DNA of 64,000 nucleotides from Scilla litardierei (GCA_030789695.1 CM061140.1:171144319-171208318); one strand, 5' to 3'; positions 25,360-36,960 are shown, numbered from the stretch's first letter. Made by a program: numbers and translations. Notes: generated from the letters alone by a model not told the origin.

Positions 25360-27541
25360 ATAAGTAAGGGTACTTCTCTCTCATCCTCGAGTTCCTAGTT
25401 AGACTCTTCTGGTGACTCTCGATGTCACATAACCCTCACAAGACTGATAGACTTCTTCCTCATCATCTTTTGTCTCCTGTCCAAAATAGCCACTGGTTGC
25501 TGATCATAAGTCTGGTCGTACTTCGATCTCCGAGAAGTCGACGAAATGGCTAGGATCTCCAATACATCACCTGAGTTGTGATACGTGAAATATGTTGTGC
25601 ACTCCTTCAAGAGATGCTGGTAATGCAAGCATATAAGACACCTCTCCAACACGAGCTAAAACTTCAAAAGGTCTGATATATCTCGGGCTCAACTTTCCTC
25701 GTCTAGCAAAACGGATCAGTCCTCGAGTAGGCGAGATCTTCAAAAACACTTGTTCACCTGACTAAAACTCTAAATGTTGTCTCTTCGCATCCGCCCAATG
25801 CTCGTAATGGTCTTGGGCTATACGGAGATTATTTCTAACGACTCTCACCACATCCATTGTTTCAGCAATCATGTCTGGGCCCAATACTTCACGATCTCCG
25901 ACATCATCCCAACTAAGAGTAGATCGACACTTCCTCCCATATAATGCTGCAAATGGCTCCATGCCTATACTTGCTTGATAACAGTTGTTGTAGGCGAACT
26001 CTACCAGATGTAGATGTTCATCCCAAGAGCCCTTAAAATTTAGCATGCACGCCCTTAACATATCTTCTAAGATCTGAATTGTCCTTTCCAACTGACTGTC
26101 TGTCTGAGGATGATATGCAGTGCAGAAACTCAATTGAGTTCCCAAGCTGGCATTTAAACTTCTCTTAAAAAGTGACGTGAATCTGGTGTCACAGTCGAAG
26201 ACTGCATATAGGTACTCCGTGAAGCCTCATGATTTCCTATATGTAAATTTGATTCAGAATCTAAAATAACAATTCCAACAGAGATAGAGAAAGATAATGA
26301 TATTACCTCCATGTATCTCTCGGCAAGATGGTCGGTAAACTAGCCAACTAGAAAAGGTATAAAGTGAGCTGATTTGGTCAATCGATCAACGATTACCCAA
26401 ATAGCATCATATCCTCGAGGAGTACGAGGTAACCCAGTCACAAAGTCCATCATTACATGTTGCCACTTCCACTCTGGTATTGGAAGAGGTTGCAGCAGTC
26501 ATGCCGTTCTCTGGTGCTCTGCCTTCACTTGCTGACATGTCAGACATGAAGCTACACTCCTGGCCACACTACGCTTCATATCATGCCACCAGAAATGTTG
26601 TCGCAGATCACGATATATTTTGGTGCCTCTGAGATGAATAGAATAAGGTGAGCTATGAGCTTCTTTTAGTAGTTCATCCCGTATATCACCTGATGGCACA
26701 CAAATTCTGCTCCCAAAACGCAGAGATCCATCTTCATGAATACAGAAATCATTGTGAAGTCTGGCCTCTGTCTGTTGTCGAATCTTCTTCAACTTTCCAT
26801 CTCCGGACTGAGCCGCCTTAATCCTTTCAACCAAATCAGATTGAACTTGCAGATTCATCAACATCACCGATGTGCCAGGTATGAAAACTTCAATCTCCAT
26901 CTGCCGAATACCACCCCGAAGCTCTCTATGCCGTCATCATCATCACTGTTGGCATACAACTAAAAGCATCATATACGACGTTGACTTTCCCAGGATGATA
27001 CTGGAGGTCAATATCGTTATCAGCCATTAACTCAAGCCATCTGCGCTGCCTCATATTCAGCTCTTTCTGAGTGAACACGTACTTCAAACTCTTATGATCT
27101 GTGTATATCTTTACATGTTCACCCAGAAGAAAATGCCTCCATAACTTCAATGCAAATACTACTGCAGCTAACTCCAAATTATGTGTAGGATAGTTTCTCT
27201 CATGCCTCTTCAACAATCTGGAAGCATAGGCGACTACCTTACCATGCTAATAGAGAACACATCCCAATCTTCTGCCTGACGCATCACAGAAAATCTCAAA
27301 TCCACCTAGACGGCGGGTATCGTCAGGACAGGAGCTGTGATCAATCTCTGTTTCAGTTCATCAAATACTCGCTGTCATCCCTCTGACCAATTGTAATCAA
27401 TACTCTTCTTGATTAGATGAGTCAACGGTGTAGCTACCTTAGAAAAATCTTTGATGTACTTTCTATAGTACCCAGCCAATCCCAAAAAACTTCTGATCTC
27501 TAACTGTCTTAGGAACTGGCCACTTCTCTACTGCAACAATC
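25360..27541 (-). pseudogene. Element B pol: RNase H, integrase, chromodomain tail
   Basis: Reading leftwards: RNase H ([20 protein letters not shown], about 27200; [20 protein letters not shown]), then the integrase zinc domain (26900-26499, with CLTCQQVKAEHQ). The integrase core part at 26145-25762 has FCTAYHPQTDSQLERT and VEFAYNNCYQASIGM. Conserved post-core text follows (ISPTRGLIRFARRGKLSPRY), then a tail RRQKMMRKKSISLVRVM and HRESPEESN, where a chromodomain lies in relatives. Two tryptophan positions of the tail are stops. Many stops show the copy is dead. Its right edge is the insertion of element D. Confidence 0.85.
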
Positions 27542-27852
27542 TGTTAGGAACCAAACAAATCTGAAAATATATTGATGGAAATAGCGATAAAAAGTTAATT
27601 TTGGTTACAATTAATAAGGGCAACCACCCTCCCAAGACGCCTAAAGCGATGACGTCCGCATTCTCCTAAGATCTACCTCAGAACTCTCTCAAGAACAATT
27701 CAATTATCAAGCATGCCCATCCTCTTAGCCGGCCCTAGCCTTTAATAGAGAAAAGTTACAGAAAATTGCAGAATTTTCAAAATGCCCCTAAAATCCGAAA
27801 ATTCCCAAAACGCCCCTAATGGGCCCAAAACACAAAAAGTCCAGATCTAACA
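27542..27852 (-). repeat. 3' LTR of element D
   Basis: 311 bases with TG...CA ends, nearly identical to 28611-28921. It contains, on the minus strand, GCGGACGTC followed by GGCGTCTTGGGAGGG, a motif also present in the gag-only gypsy LTRs. Confidence 0.93.
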
Positions 27853-28099
27853 TTACTCCGACCCCGAAAATCCACCTTGTCCTCAAGGTGGTGCATGAAG
27901 TGTGCGGGCCCTCCATTCAAAAAATTGCATGTCTCCTCCTGGATCAAAAGAATGAAGTTGATCTCCACTGCATTCACTGTCGTCCTGAAGAAATCCACGG
28001 TAGTCGTCCATCAGATATGAAGGTTCTCCGTGCGCAAAACAGAATGGCTGATTCTCACAAGGTCGACGCACTGAAAACCTTGGTCCATTAAGGGCAAAA

Positions 28100-28275
28100 C
28101 AGAATGGCGAAACAGAATAGCGAGACTGCAGAGCCCTGGTAGGGCCCTGTAGGGGCTGATGGGCCCCTGCAGGGGCTGCCGGGCCTTGCAGGGCCCTACA
28201 GGGGCTCCTTGGCCCCTGGCGAGCCCCACAGGGGCTGCTGCGGCCCCTGCAGAAATTCTGCAGGGGGCGTGGCCG
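28100..28275. repeat. GC-rich hairpin block inside element D
   Basis: Repeated GGGGCTG and CAGCCCC words alternate, with GCCCCTGCAGGGGC near 28162 and AGAATTCTGCAGGGG-type inverted text near 28250. The composition differs from the rest of the element and resembles the block at 31960-32130. Confidence 0.8.
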
Positions 28276-28385
28276 CCTTCTTGATGCAATGGCTAGGGTT
28301 TTCTCGCCTTGGGGGCTCGCCCTCGTCTTTCGCCGCCGCCTTCAGATCCGAATCTTCGCCGCCTTCAGATCCAGATCTGAAAATT

Positions 28386-28574
28386 TCAGGGCCTTTCTCG
28401 TCTCCTTTTTGCTCTCTTGTCCAAAGTCGACGTCTTTAGCCCAAAATTAGGGTTTTTGCCGTCATTTCCCCTTTTCGCCGCGAGAAGCTTTATTTGCTTG
28501 ATCTCTTGACCCAATTGTTTGGACTCTTGGACCAATTGCATAATAGCCTCTAATTCCTTCGTCATGAATCTCAT
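28386..28574 (-). CDS. Short coiled-coil ORF of element D (gag N-terminal stub)
   Basis: The first in-frame ATG after the LTR and primer site opens a 62-codon ORF: MRFMTKELEAIMQLVQESKQ, then a Lys/Arg-rich end. Heptad-like spacing of Leu/Ile/Met suggests a coiled coil. Position and character match the short ORFs that open the three-LTR element and the gag-only element. The family role is inferred to be the N-terminal part of a gypsy gag; no capsid or zinc knuckle remains. It may be translated but has no demonstrable function. Confidence 0.4.
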   Translation of the reverse strand: MRFMTKELEAIMQLVQESKQLGQEIKQIKLLAAKRGNDGKNPNFGLKTSTLDKRAKRRRERP

Positions 28575-28610
28575 CTCTTCCCTCGAGATCGAACCGCTCT
28601 GATACCAAAA

Positions 28611-28921
28611 TGTTAGGAACCAAACAAATCTGAAAATATATTGATGTAAATAGCGATAAAAAATAACTTTGGTTACAATTAATATGGGCAACCACCCTCC
28701 CAAGACGCATAAAGCGAAGACGTCTGCACTCTCCTAAGATCTACCTAAGAACTCTCTTAAGAACAATTCAATTATCGAGCATGCTAATCCTCATAGTCGG
28801 CCCTAGCCTTCAATAAAGAAAAGTTAAGAAAATTGCAGATTTCTCAAAATACCCCTAAAATCCGAAAATTCCCAAAACGCCCCTAATGGGCCCAAAACAC
28901 ATAAAAAGTCTAGATCTAACA
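28611..28921 (-). repeat. 5' LTR of element D
   Basis: Partner of the LTR at 27542-27852, with only scattered substitutions and small indels. The initiator-tRNA primer site is immediately to its left on the plus-strand map. Confidence 0.93.
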
Positions 28922-30464
28922 CAATCTTCTCTGGATCTACTGCTATTCCATCTCCAGATATGATATGTCCTAGAAATGCAACCTTAGTCAACCAGAACTG
29001 GCACTTACTATACTTAGCATATAACTGATGCTGCCTCAGAGTTTCCAGGACTATCTTCAAGTGCTCAGCATGGTCCTCCTCTGTCTTTGAATACACCAAG
29101 ATATCATCAATGAAGACTACCAAAAACTTGTTCAAGTATTCATAGAAGACCTGGTTCATCAACCTCATGAATGTGGCTGGTGCATTCGTAACACCGAAAG
29201 GCATCACTAAGAACTCGTAAAGACCATAACAAGTTCGAAGTGAAGTTTTTGGAACTTCCGATCCTCTGACCTTCACCTGGTAATACCCACTTCTCAAGTC
29301 CAACTTCGAATACACTCGTGATCCACCAAGCTGATCGAAGATGTCTCAATCCTAAGAAGAGGATACATGTTCTTCACCGTGACTGTATTCAATTCCTGAT
29401 AATCAATACACATTTTTCAAGATCCATCCTTCTTATCCACCAAAAGCACTGGCGCACCCCATGGTGATACACTAAGTTGAATTAAGCAACACTCCGACAA
29501 ATCTTTCAACTGACTACGAAACTCCACCAACTCTGGAGGAGATATACGATACGGAGCCTTCGCAATCGGTTGTGCCTGGAATCAGATCAATGGTGAACTC
29601 CAAAGATATATCTGGGAGAAGTCCATAGATATCATCTAGAAAGAGGTCGGGAAAATCACGGACTACCCTCGGCAACACTGGTTCAACCTCCATCGCCATA
29701 ATCATTTCTTCCACTGGGTTGGCCTTAAACTTTCATGGTTCAAGGGAACTACTACCACTAAAGAATTCAAACTTTTGGTGATCAGGAATCTGAAATATTA
29801 TCTTCCCGAGTCTACAATCTATAGTGGCATAGAACATCCCTAACCAATCCATTTCAAATACTGCTTCAAAGTGAGGCATCTCCATCACTAAGAAATTTGC
29901 ATGCAATCTTCGCCCGCAAATCTCTACATGACACTGTCGATATCCCGAAGACCTGCAGATCGCTCCACTTCATGTGTGGATATTCCAACTAGAAGTAAAG
30001 AAATCTACCACTAAAGAATTCCTAATCACAAATTGTTGAGACAGGAAGCAATGCGATACTCATGAATCAAAAAGTGACAAGGCAGGGAAAGAAACAACTC
30101 TAATAATGCCTAAGTGAGAAAACATAAAACTAATATAAGGGTCTAATCATCTTAATCATATCAAAACAAACATCTCATACTATAATAGAAATGAAAGAGC
30201 ATTTGTCTTTTAAAGAAAAGTGAAGATGTACCAGTGATGACTCGTCCGGTATCCTCCGCCTCCACAGTTGTCATAGTGAAAGCATGACACCTCGGAGCTG
30301 CCCTCCTGGTAGTCTGATGCTGCTGGGGAGGTCTAAGTGGTCCTCTCGGAGCCATAATATCAGGCGCTGATGGTGCTGACAATGGGAGTCTCTGCGGAGC
30401 CGGCATAAGGGTTCTCTGCTGCATCAGCCTGGCTGCCACTGGTGCCACTGGGCCTGAAGCATAC
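28922..30464 (-). pseudogene. Element B pol: gag/protease linker and reverse transcriptase
   Basis: The minus strand from 30464 carries a Pro-rich linker ending VEAEDTGRVITGTSS, the boundary before protease. A decayed protease follows (30150-29720). Reverse transcriptase then begins with VVRDFPDLFLDDIYGLLPDI (about 29680) and continues at 29315-28922: [34 protein letters not shown] and the catalytic [10 protein letters not shown]. Element D enters right after AVDPEKI at 28922. The intervening piece 29345-29515 is shifted and stop-ridden. Confidence 0.85.
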
Positions 30465-30760
30465 TGATGCGGCTAGTAATTGGAGGGAAGGGGCAATTGG
30501 GTAAAATAACAATTAGGAGTGCTTTTTCTATTTAAAGGGGTTGATCCGGCCCTAGAGGAGATGCGAAAATTGTGAGAGTTATTTTATTTATTCTCTTATA
30601 TTAATTGTATTAGGATTTGGCTTTTCCCCCTAGGTTAAGAATTGTTTCCTAGTCTTAGTTAGCGAGTAGTTGAACTGTATTAGGGTTTCTTTTTAATTCT
30701 AGATCTGAAATTCCAATAAAAATCCCTTTTTTATCATCAAATCCCTAGCGAAACGCATCA
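30465..30760 (+). repeat. LTR 1 of the three-LTR element
   Basis: 296 bases, TGATGCGGCTAG...AACGCATCA. Contains GCCGGCCCTAG and a T-rich downstream part. Confidence 0.95.
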
Positions 30761-30783
30761 ATTGGTATCAGAGCGGTAGATCC

Positions 30784-31062
30784 ATGGCGACCATAAGCAA
30801 TGAGGAGAGGCTCGATCGGTTGGAAGAAAAGATTCGGTCCAAATATGAGGGATGTAGCGACGGATCGAATCAAGAGTTGGAGAGAAGGATTATGGAGGCG
30901 TGCCGTCAGTTAGCGGAGGATTTGGCGAAGATCGATCGTCGCTACCAGGAGGATTTGGCGGAGAACGCTCGTCGCTACCCGGTCGCTGCGAAGATAAAGA
31001 CATATCTGAAACCTGCGGTTGTTGGTGACCCAGAACTGGAATTTTCAGATCCAGATCGTTGA
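30784..31062 (+). CDS. Short coiled-coil ORF in interior 1
   Basis: A 92-codon ORF begins 9 bases after the primer site: MATISNEERLDRLEEKIRSK, then Glu/Arg/Leu-rich helical text (ERRIMEACRQLAEDLAKI), ending DPELEFSDPDR. Its start resembles the N-terminus of gypsy gag proteins, so it is read as a gag stub. The internal deletion of interior 1 truncates it soon after the DPEL region. The equivalent frame of interior 2 is broken. No RNA-binding or capsid domain remains. Confidence 0.45.
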   Translation: MATISNEERLDRLEEKIRSKYEGCSDGSNQELERRIMEACRQLAEDLAKIDRRYQEDLAENARRYPVAAKIKTYLKPAVVGDPELEFSDPDR

Positions 31063-31195
31063 AAGCGGTGGGGACCACTCTCATCCATTTGACACGGGAG
31101 GAGGCTTGCAAGTTGCAATCGACCTGGTGGCACGGATGACCCACAAACATCGTGCACCACCTTGAGGACAAGGTGGATTTTCAGGGGCGGAGTAG

Positions 31196-31492
31196 TGATG
31201 CGGCTAGTAATTGGAGGGAAGGGGCAATTGGGTAAAATAACAATTATGAGTGTTTTTTTTATTTAAAGGGGGTTGAGCCGGCCCTAGAGGGGATGCGAAA
31301 ATTATGAGAGTTATTTTATTTATTCCCTTAGATTAATTGTATTAGGACTTGGCTTTTCCCCCTAGGTTAAGAATTGTTTCCTAGTCTTAGTTAGCGAGTA
31401 GTTGAATTGTATTAGGGTTTCTTTTTAATTCTAGATCTGAAATTCCAATAAAAATCCCCCTTTTATCATCAAATCCCTAGCGAAACGCATCA
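31196..31492 (+). repeat. LTR 2 of the three-LTR element
   Basis: 297 bases, same ends as LTR 1 and nearly identical. It is followed two bases later by a second primer-binding site at 31495-31506. Confidence 0.95.
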
Positions 31493-31515
31493 ATTGGTAT
31501 CAGAGCGATAGATCC

Positions 31516-32469
31516 ATGGCGACCATAAGCAATGAGGAGAGGCTCGATCGGTTGGAAGAAAAGATTCGGCCAAATATGAGGGATGTAGCGATGGATCGAA
31601 TCAAGAGTTGGAGAGAAGGATTATGGAGGCGCGTCGTCAGTTAGCGGATGATTTGGCGAAGATCGATCGTCGCTAACAGGAGGATTTGGTGGAGAACGCT
31701 CGTCGCTACCCTGTCGCTGCGAAGATAAAGACAGATCTAAAACCTGCGGTTGTTGGTGACCCAGATCTGGAATTTTCAGATCCAGATCTAAAGACGGTTG
31801 CAGTCGGCGATGCAGATCTGAAACTATCAGATCCAGATCTGAAGATTTCAAGCCCAGATCCACCATATTCAGATCCAGATCTGAAATCTTCAGATCCAGA
31901 TCTGAAATGACGAGAGGCGCTCCTATCGACAGCAAAACGGGGAGGGGCGCTCCTACAGAGCATTTTCGAGGGGCTGCCACCCCTCCTGGAACCCCCAGGG
32001 GGGCTGCCGCCCATCCTGGGGCCTCCAGGGGGATGCCGCCCCAACTGCAGGGGCTGCTGCCCCTCCGGGAGCACTCAGGGGGGGCTTCCGCCCCTACTGC
32101 AGGGGCTTCCGCCCCTCATGGAGCCCCCATGGGTGTGTCCGGCCCTTCAACATCGACGACGAGGCCCCCGAGTCGCCAGACAGCGAGAATTTGACTTTGG
32201 ACAGCGAGAATTTGACTTTTTGGGCCCAAAACGGCAGGAGACAGAGCTCGTCCAGCAGTGCAACGATGACGACGACCATCCAAATTATTTGTGGGAGCCC
32301 GACGACGCTTTTTGGATCCCGCCTTGGCCCGACGATATTTTTCCGGACGTCATTGAAAGCGGTGGGGACCACTCACATCCGTTTGACCCAAGAGGAGGAT
32401 TGCAATCGACCTGGTAGAATGGATGGCCCACGGACATCATGCACCACCTTGAGGACAAGGTGGATTTTC
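31516..32469 (+). pseudogene. Interior 2 ORF remnant with DPDLK repeats and 3' block
   Basis: The same ATG and first codons as interior 1, but one base is lost near 31570 and further changes break the frame. Beyond the point where interior 1 is deleted come repeated DPDLK-type units (31740-31910: LKLSDPDLKISSPD and relatives, from AGATCCAGATCTGAA words). A GC-rich block follows (31960-32130), then a conserved block (32345-32463) ending HLEDKVDFQGR. Interior 1 lacks about 31788-32350. Confidence 0.7.
31740..31912 (+). repeat. Tandem CAGATCCAGATCTGAA words
   Basis: Eight or so imperfect 15-18 base units centred on the palindrome AGATCT, coding DPDLK-like peptides in one frame. Confidence 0.85.
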
Positions 32470-32482
32470 AGGGGCGGAATAG

Positions 32483-32778
32483 TGATGCGGCTAGTAATTG
32501 GAGGGACGGGGTATTTGAGTAAAATAACAAATATGTGTGTTTTTCTATTTAAGGGGGTTGAGCCGGCCCTAATTGTTATGCGAAAATTGTGAGAGTTATT
32601 TCTTTTATTCCCTTAGATTAATTGTATTAGGATTTTGGCTTTTCCCCCTAGGTTAATAATTGTCTTCTAGTCGTTAGTTAGCGAGTAGTTGAGTTGTAGT
32701 AAGATTTCTTTTTAATTCCATATCAGAGTTCCAATAAAAATCCACTTTTTATCATCAAAACCCTAGCGAAACGCATCA
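32483..32778 (+). repeat. LTR 3 of the three-LTR element
   Basis: 296 bases with the same ends. It has visibly more substitutions relative to LTRs 1 and 2 than those two have to each other. Confidence 0.94.
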
Positions 32779-33690
32779 CATACACCTGCTGAGGACACTG
32801 TCTACTCATGTGTCCTGCCTGACCACATGTGAAGCACCGCCCAGTACGGAACCTACAATCCTTCTGCTCATGCCCTGGCTTGCCACAAAATGACAATATC
32901 CTCGCATCTGAGCTGCTGGCGGGGCTCCGGGCCTCCTGAATTGAGTAGTCTGGGTAGGTCTGGGAAAACTCCCCTACTGACCTGCAGGGCGTCTCTCTAC
33001 TGCTACTGGTGCCCTACCCACACTCTTCAGGTGAGTCGCATGCATCCTGTGCGCCTCCAGTACGGCCCCATGAGTAGTCAGGACAATAGTCGACATCGCT
33101 GCTCTATACTCTGGGTCCAGCCCCATCCTGAATCGTCTGGCTCTAGTAGTCTCTGACTTCACAAACTCCAGAGCGAACTTGCTCAACAGTGAGAACTCCG
33201 CATCATAAGCATCCATGCTCCGTCGTCCCTGAGTCAGATGCTTAAACCTCAGACGCAACTCATTCTTCTTCGTCTCTGGAAGGAACTGTGCCTCAAGCAG
33301 CTCCCTAAACTTCTCCCACGAGATCGGTCTGGTCAAGTGTAGCTCCTGCGCATCCCACCAATCTCGTGCCTAATGAGTCAGCTGCATCTTTGCCGCATCC
33401 ACCCATCCATCTCTCGGATACGCCCATAGCTGTCAGATCATCCTCTGTATGTCTGATCCACTCATCCACCTCCACGGGACTCTCTTTGCCCGAAAAAGAC
33501 TTCGGGTGCAAGGCTCTAAACTACCTAATACATCCTGGCTTCTGTATCGCGCCGGTAGCCACCCTCTCCTCCAACTGACTCATATGCTCCAGAATACCTA
33601 TCAAGATCTTCCACATCAAGGATGCCTCAGATGATGCTGCATCAGAAGCAGGATTCTTGTTCTTGGACGATCCATTTCCGTTATCCATTC
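32779..33690 (-). pseudogene. Element B gag with CCHC knuckle
   Basis: From about 33687 the minus strand reads MDNGNGSSKNKNPASD. The Retrotrans_gag region follows: SFSGKESPVEVDEWIRHTED, then after a shift ISWEKFRELLEAQFLPETKK and a charged helical stretch. The nucleocapsid knuckle CFTCGQAGHMSRQC lies at about 32835. The three-LTR insertion separates this from the gag-protease linker at 30464. Gag of this kind forms the particle shell. Frameshifts near 33345 and stops make it non-functional. Confidence 0.85.
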
Positions 33691-33816
33691 TGCAAGAATG
33701 AACATGGAAAAACAATGTTCGGTACAAAATTACGGACTATAATGTTGGAGTGTTACTTGCACTATTCTTACGCATATCGCAGTGTGAGAAGATCTGCATG
33801 AGCCACCACAAAAACT

Positions 33817-34301
33817 TGTCACGTCCCGCTCTCCCAAATATGGAAGATACGTAGTGGACTAGGCCGCCATAGTATTCAGACAATGGGCTGCAAGCCCTTA
33901 ACGTCCAAATACTACTAGGCTGTAATTGTGGTTAGAAAAGAGATCATCTAAGCATGCCACTACGATACACCGGAATAGTACAAAAGAGTAAGAAACACAA
34001 AGCTCCAACAAAAATTTAAAACCGTAAGTGCTGAAAAGTAAACTGTACTGAACATCATTTATACAAGATACATCTTACATCTCTATACAAGTACCAAAAG
34101 GTACCAAAAGTACAACAAAAAGGAGAAAAACAAAAAGGGAAACCCACCCTTAAGAAACCCAAAAGGTGTCCACACCCGTACAACACACTCCCTAGTCTAA
34201 CCCAATGAAGTCCAGGGGGACCAACTCTCCATCTGACGTCCCAGCTGTACCTGAGGAGAGGAAGAAGTAGAAGTCTAAACACGTCCTGGCTCTGTGCTAC
34301 T
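33817..34301 (-). repeat. 5' LTR of element B, piece 1
   Basis: Starts TGTCACGTCCCGCTC and matches the start of the 3' LTR until the CTACT duplication of element H. On the minus strand the primer-site region TGGTGGCTCATGC (33808-33796) lies just inside the LTR. Confidence 0.9.
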
Positions 34302-36069
34302 TGTTAGGACCTGACGGGGCTACACAATACACTAGAGGGGGGGTTGAATAGTGTAACGGCAAGCAAAGTGCTTAATTAAAAGTTACTGAAATTAAGGCAC
34401 AATAAGCAGCTGAAATTAAAGAGCATGCTCAACAACAATCGCAAACACAAGGATTTTACCCTGGCTTCCCAAACTTGGGTACATCCAGACACACCAATAT
34501 TCACTATGGTTATACACAAGGTAGTGAATACAATCTCACACAGAGATACCTCACACAGAGGATTTGTTCTCTCAAAAAAAGAACCTAACTCCCATAAAAA
34601 GAGTAACTAACTCCCACAAAGAGAGTAACTAATTCCCACTAAGAGAATTAGGGTTTCAAGTAACAAATGAAACAAAATACACTTACATATGCCTTGATAT
34701 GATCTTACTAATGTGAAGAACAAGGCATGCAAGTGAAACCCAAGTGCTTGAGATGAGGCTTGGATTACACTTGATGACCTCTCTTTCCTAGGAATAAATC
34801 CTAACATTTCTCACTTGAGTGTATGAATGAAGCGAAGAAAGATGTTCTCCAAGAAAAAGAATGAGATTGAAATCCCTTGGAGAAATTCCCTACTGCTTAG
34901 ATGCTATAGTATAAGATTGAAGCTCTATGAATGGAATGAGGAAGGAGTGGCTCAGAGAAGAGATGAAATGATCTTCAATGATTTCCTAATCCTTTCAAGA
35001 GTTCTAAATGAACTAAGCCAACTCATATATAAAGGAAGCCAAGGAAAGCCCATAAAACCAACCAAAACCCAAAGGAAAGAACTCAGCAACGGCTAGATTT
35101 TGGCAGTTTACGACAAAGACAAGCGACTGTTGAAGGATAGACAGTCGACTGATCAATGAGTATATTATTTCCAACGGCTATAATCTGAACCAGGACAGGT
35201 GACTATAGAAGACTACACAGGCGCATGTACTATGTGCAGACGCCTGTAAAGACTTCGTCAGGCGACTGTCACGTGGGATGGACTAGAGCTGAGAAAATGC
35301 AACTTACGCACTTGTTCATTCAGAAGACTGACGAGTAAAGTCCAGGCGCCTGAAAAATGACAGGCAACTATAAACTCTACATCTAAACTCTACATCTGTC
35401 GACTGACCCACAAGATGAGTTGATGCCCAAAAAATGCAAGTTACGCACGTTGGCACACAGACGACTGTAGGACAATTTCCAGGCGCCTGAATAATGAACT
35501 TTAGTCGTCTGTTCTAAAAGCTCAAGAATGAGTCAATAAAAAAGTTGACTTGAGCTGTGCACAACAGTCGACTGTAGAAGACTGGCCAGGCGTCTAGAAT
35601 CACACAGTCGCATGTCCTTCCTTCAGCAGTTGCCTGTTGGAGAGCCAAAGACTCCAATTGAGTCATTTGGCATGGTGAACCTATTGGGTTGGATTATATG
35701 ATAATCCTAAGGCTCAGTAAGATAGTTATATGCATATGCATGTATGAGTAGACCATCTATCAATGCATTACAATAATCCTAGACTCAAAAAGAGAAAAGC
35801 AAGTAAATGAAATTACATGGATTACATTTGCTTCTCTTAGAGTCTAATCTTCAACATTGATAATCCCCATCATATTCCAAGCTTTGGCATCATCAAGATC
35901 CAAGCTTTGGCTATGCTCCTCTTGATGTCCATCCTTGCACCAAACTATTAGTCTCCAAATCATGCTATTTTCATTTGATAATCATGAGACTAAAACATGA
36001 GAGTCATTAGCAACATAATGTTGTGATTATCATCAAAATAATATTGGTCTAAAACACCAATACCTAACA
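34302..36069 (-). repeat. 3' LTR of element H (1,768 bp)
   Basis: Plus-strand ends are TGTTAGGACCTGACG and CAATACCTAACA. On the minus strand it follows the polypurine tract, as a 3' LTR should. It holds the palindrome array listed separately and, near the U5 end, several CTC(C)CACAAAGAGAG-type units. Confidence 0.85.
35105..35645. repeat. CAGTCGACTG / CAGGCGCCTG palindrome array in the LTR of H
   Basis: About 540 bases contain more than a dozen short palindrome variants (CAGTCGACTG, CAGGCGCCTG, AGACGCCTGT, CAGGCGACTG), separated by 20-50 bases of varying text. Confidence 0.88.
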
Positions 36070-36083
36070 ATCTCCTCCTTTTT
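36070..36083 (-). other. Polypurine tract of element H
   Basis: The minus strand reads AAAAAGGAGGAGAT immediately before the LTR start TGTTAGGTATTGG. Confidence 0.8.
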
Positions 36084-36960
36084 GATGATGACACACATTA
36101 TGTAAACATAAATAATTAAAGCACAATGCTAATAAGCTCCCCCTACTTATATGCACCAATTGTAAAATGATAAAAAACCAATTGTAAATAATTAAGAATA
36201 ATAGTGACAACTAGTAGGCATGAATTACATAATTATCTCCACATAAATGATATGATATATCGCTCTCCCCCTAGAAGATATAATTTACATAATCTGTATC
36301 TCTCTCCCTTGTCATTGTCAAAAGGGTGGACATCAAACATACAAGAAGTGACTCTTGTCATTGATTCTAATTAAGTGACAACATGCAAGAGATAAAGAGA
36401 TGTATGATTCCAAATGTAAAATTTAGTGGGTCTCAATCACTATCTCATACTCCCGTAGATCATAGAAATGGTCAAAATGTTGACTTCTATGATCTAATAC
36501 TAATTGAAAAAATAATTGGAGTCATGGGCCAAAAATGTATCAAAGCATTGATATAGTTAAATCAAGCTTTATGATACAAATGACATTGCCAAAACAAAAT
36601 ATAACATGAAACATGTTGGCAACATCAATTGGGTGAGTTTGAGACCACAAACCAATTGTAAATAAAGATATCAAGCATAACCCAAAAAGAGAGTTAAACT
36701 ATGTTTTTAAAAAGAATTTTAAACATACTTAACGTATTAAATCCCCCATTGATATACATATGGATCAACAAATGCATGTATGCCAATGTAGTCCCCAAGG
36801 TCCCCATTTTCATGAAAAATAATTTTGGAAACATTTTCAAAACCATGAACATTCATACACAATCAATGGGTATATGCTAAGATATATAAAAAAACATAAT
36901 ACACATGCAATATGAATGTGTGTGAGACCTAAACATTATGGAATCAAACACAATAGGAGT
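36084..36960 (-). other. Non-coding spacer of element H
   Basis: About 0.9 kb of AT-rich sequence between the gag stop and the polypurine tract. No ORF with protease, integrase or reverse transcriptase motifs. It is the positional equivalent of the spacer in element G. Confidence 0.7.

Larger units (their letters stand above)
27542..28921 (-). mobile_element. Small non-autonomous LTR element (D), TSD CAATC
   Basis: LTRs lie at 27542-27852 and 28611-28921 (311 bp each, TGTTAGGAACC...ATCTAACA). The element is on the minus strand: primer site TGGTATCAGAGCGG lies inside the right LTR, and the HLEDKV palindrome (27872-27891) and a G-rich polypurine tract lie before the left LTR. Perfect CAATC duplications flank it (27537-27541 and 28922-28926). 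The 758-bp interior holds a short coiled-coil ORF, a GC-rich hairpin block and a conserved 3' block, and no enzyme. It interrupts the reverse transcriptase of element B. Confidence 0.93.
30465..32778 (+). mobile_element. Non-autonomous LTR element in a three-LTR tandem, TSD CATAC
   Basis: Three LTRs (30465-30760, 31196-31492, 32483-32778) alternate with two interiors (30761-31195 and 31493-32482). Perfect CATAC duplications lie only at the outermost ends (30460-30464 and 32779-32783), so the array occupies a single insertion site in the gag of element B. Each interior starts with TGGTATCAGAGC and ends with the HLEDKV palindrome and a G-rich polypurine tract. No enzyme is encoded. Confidence 0.95.
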
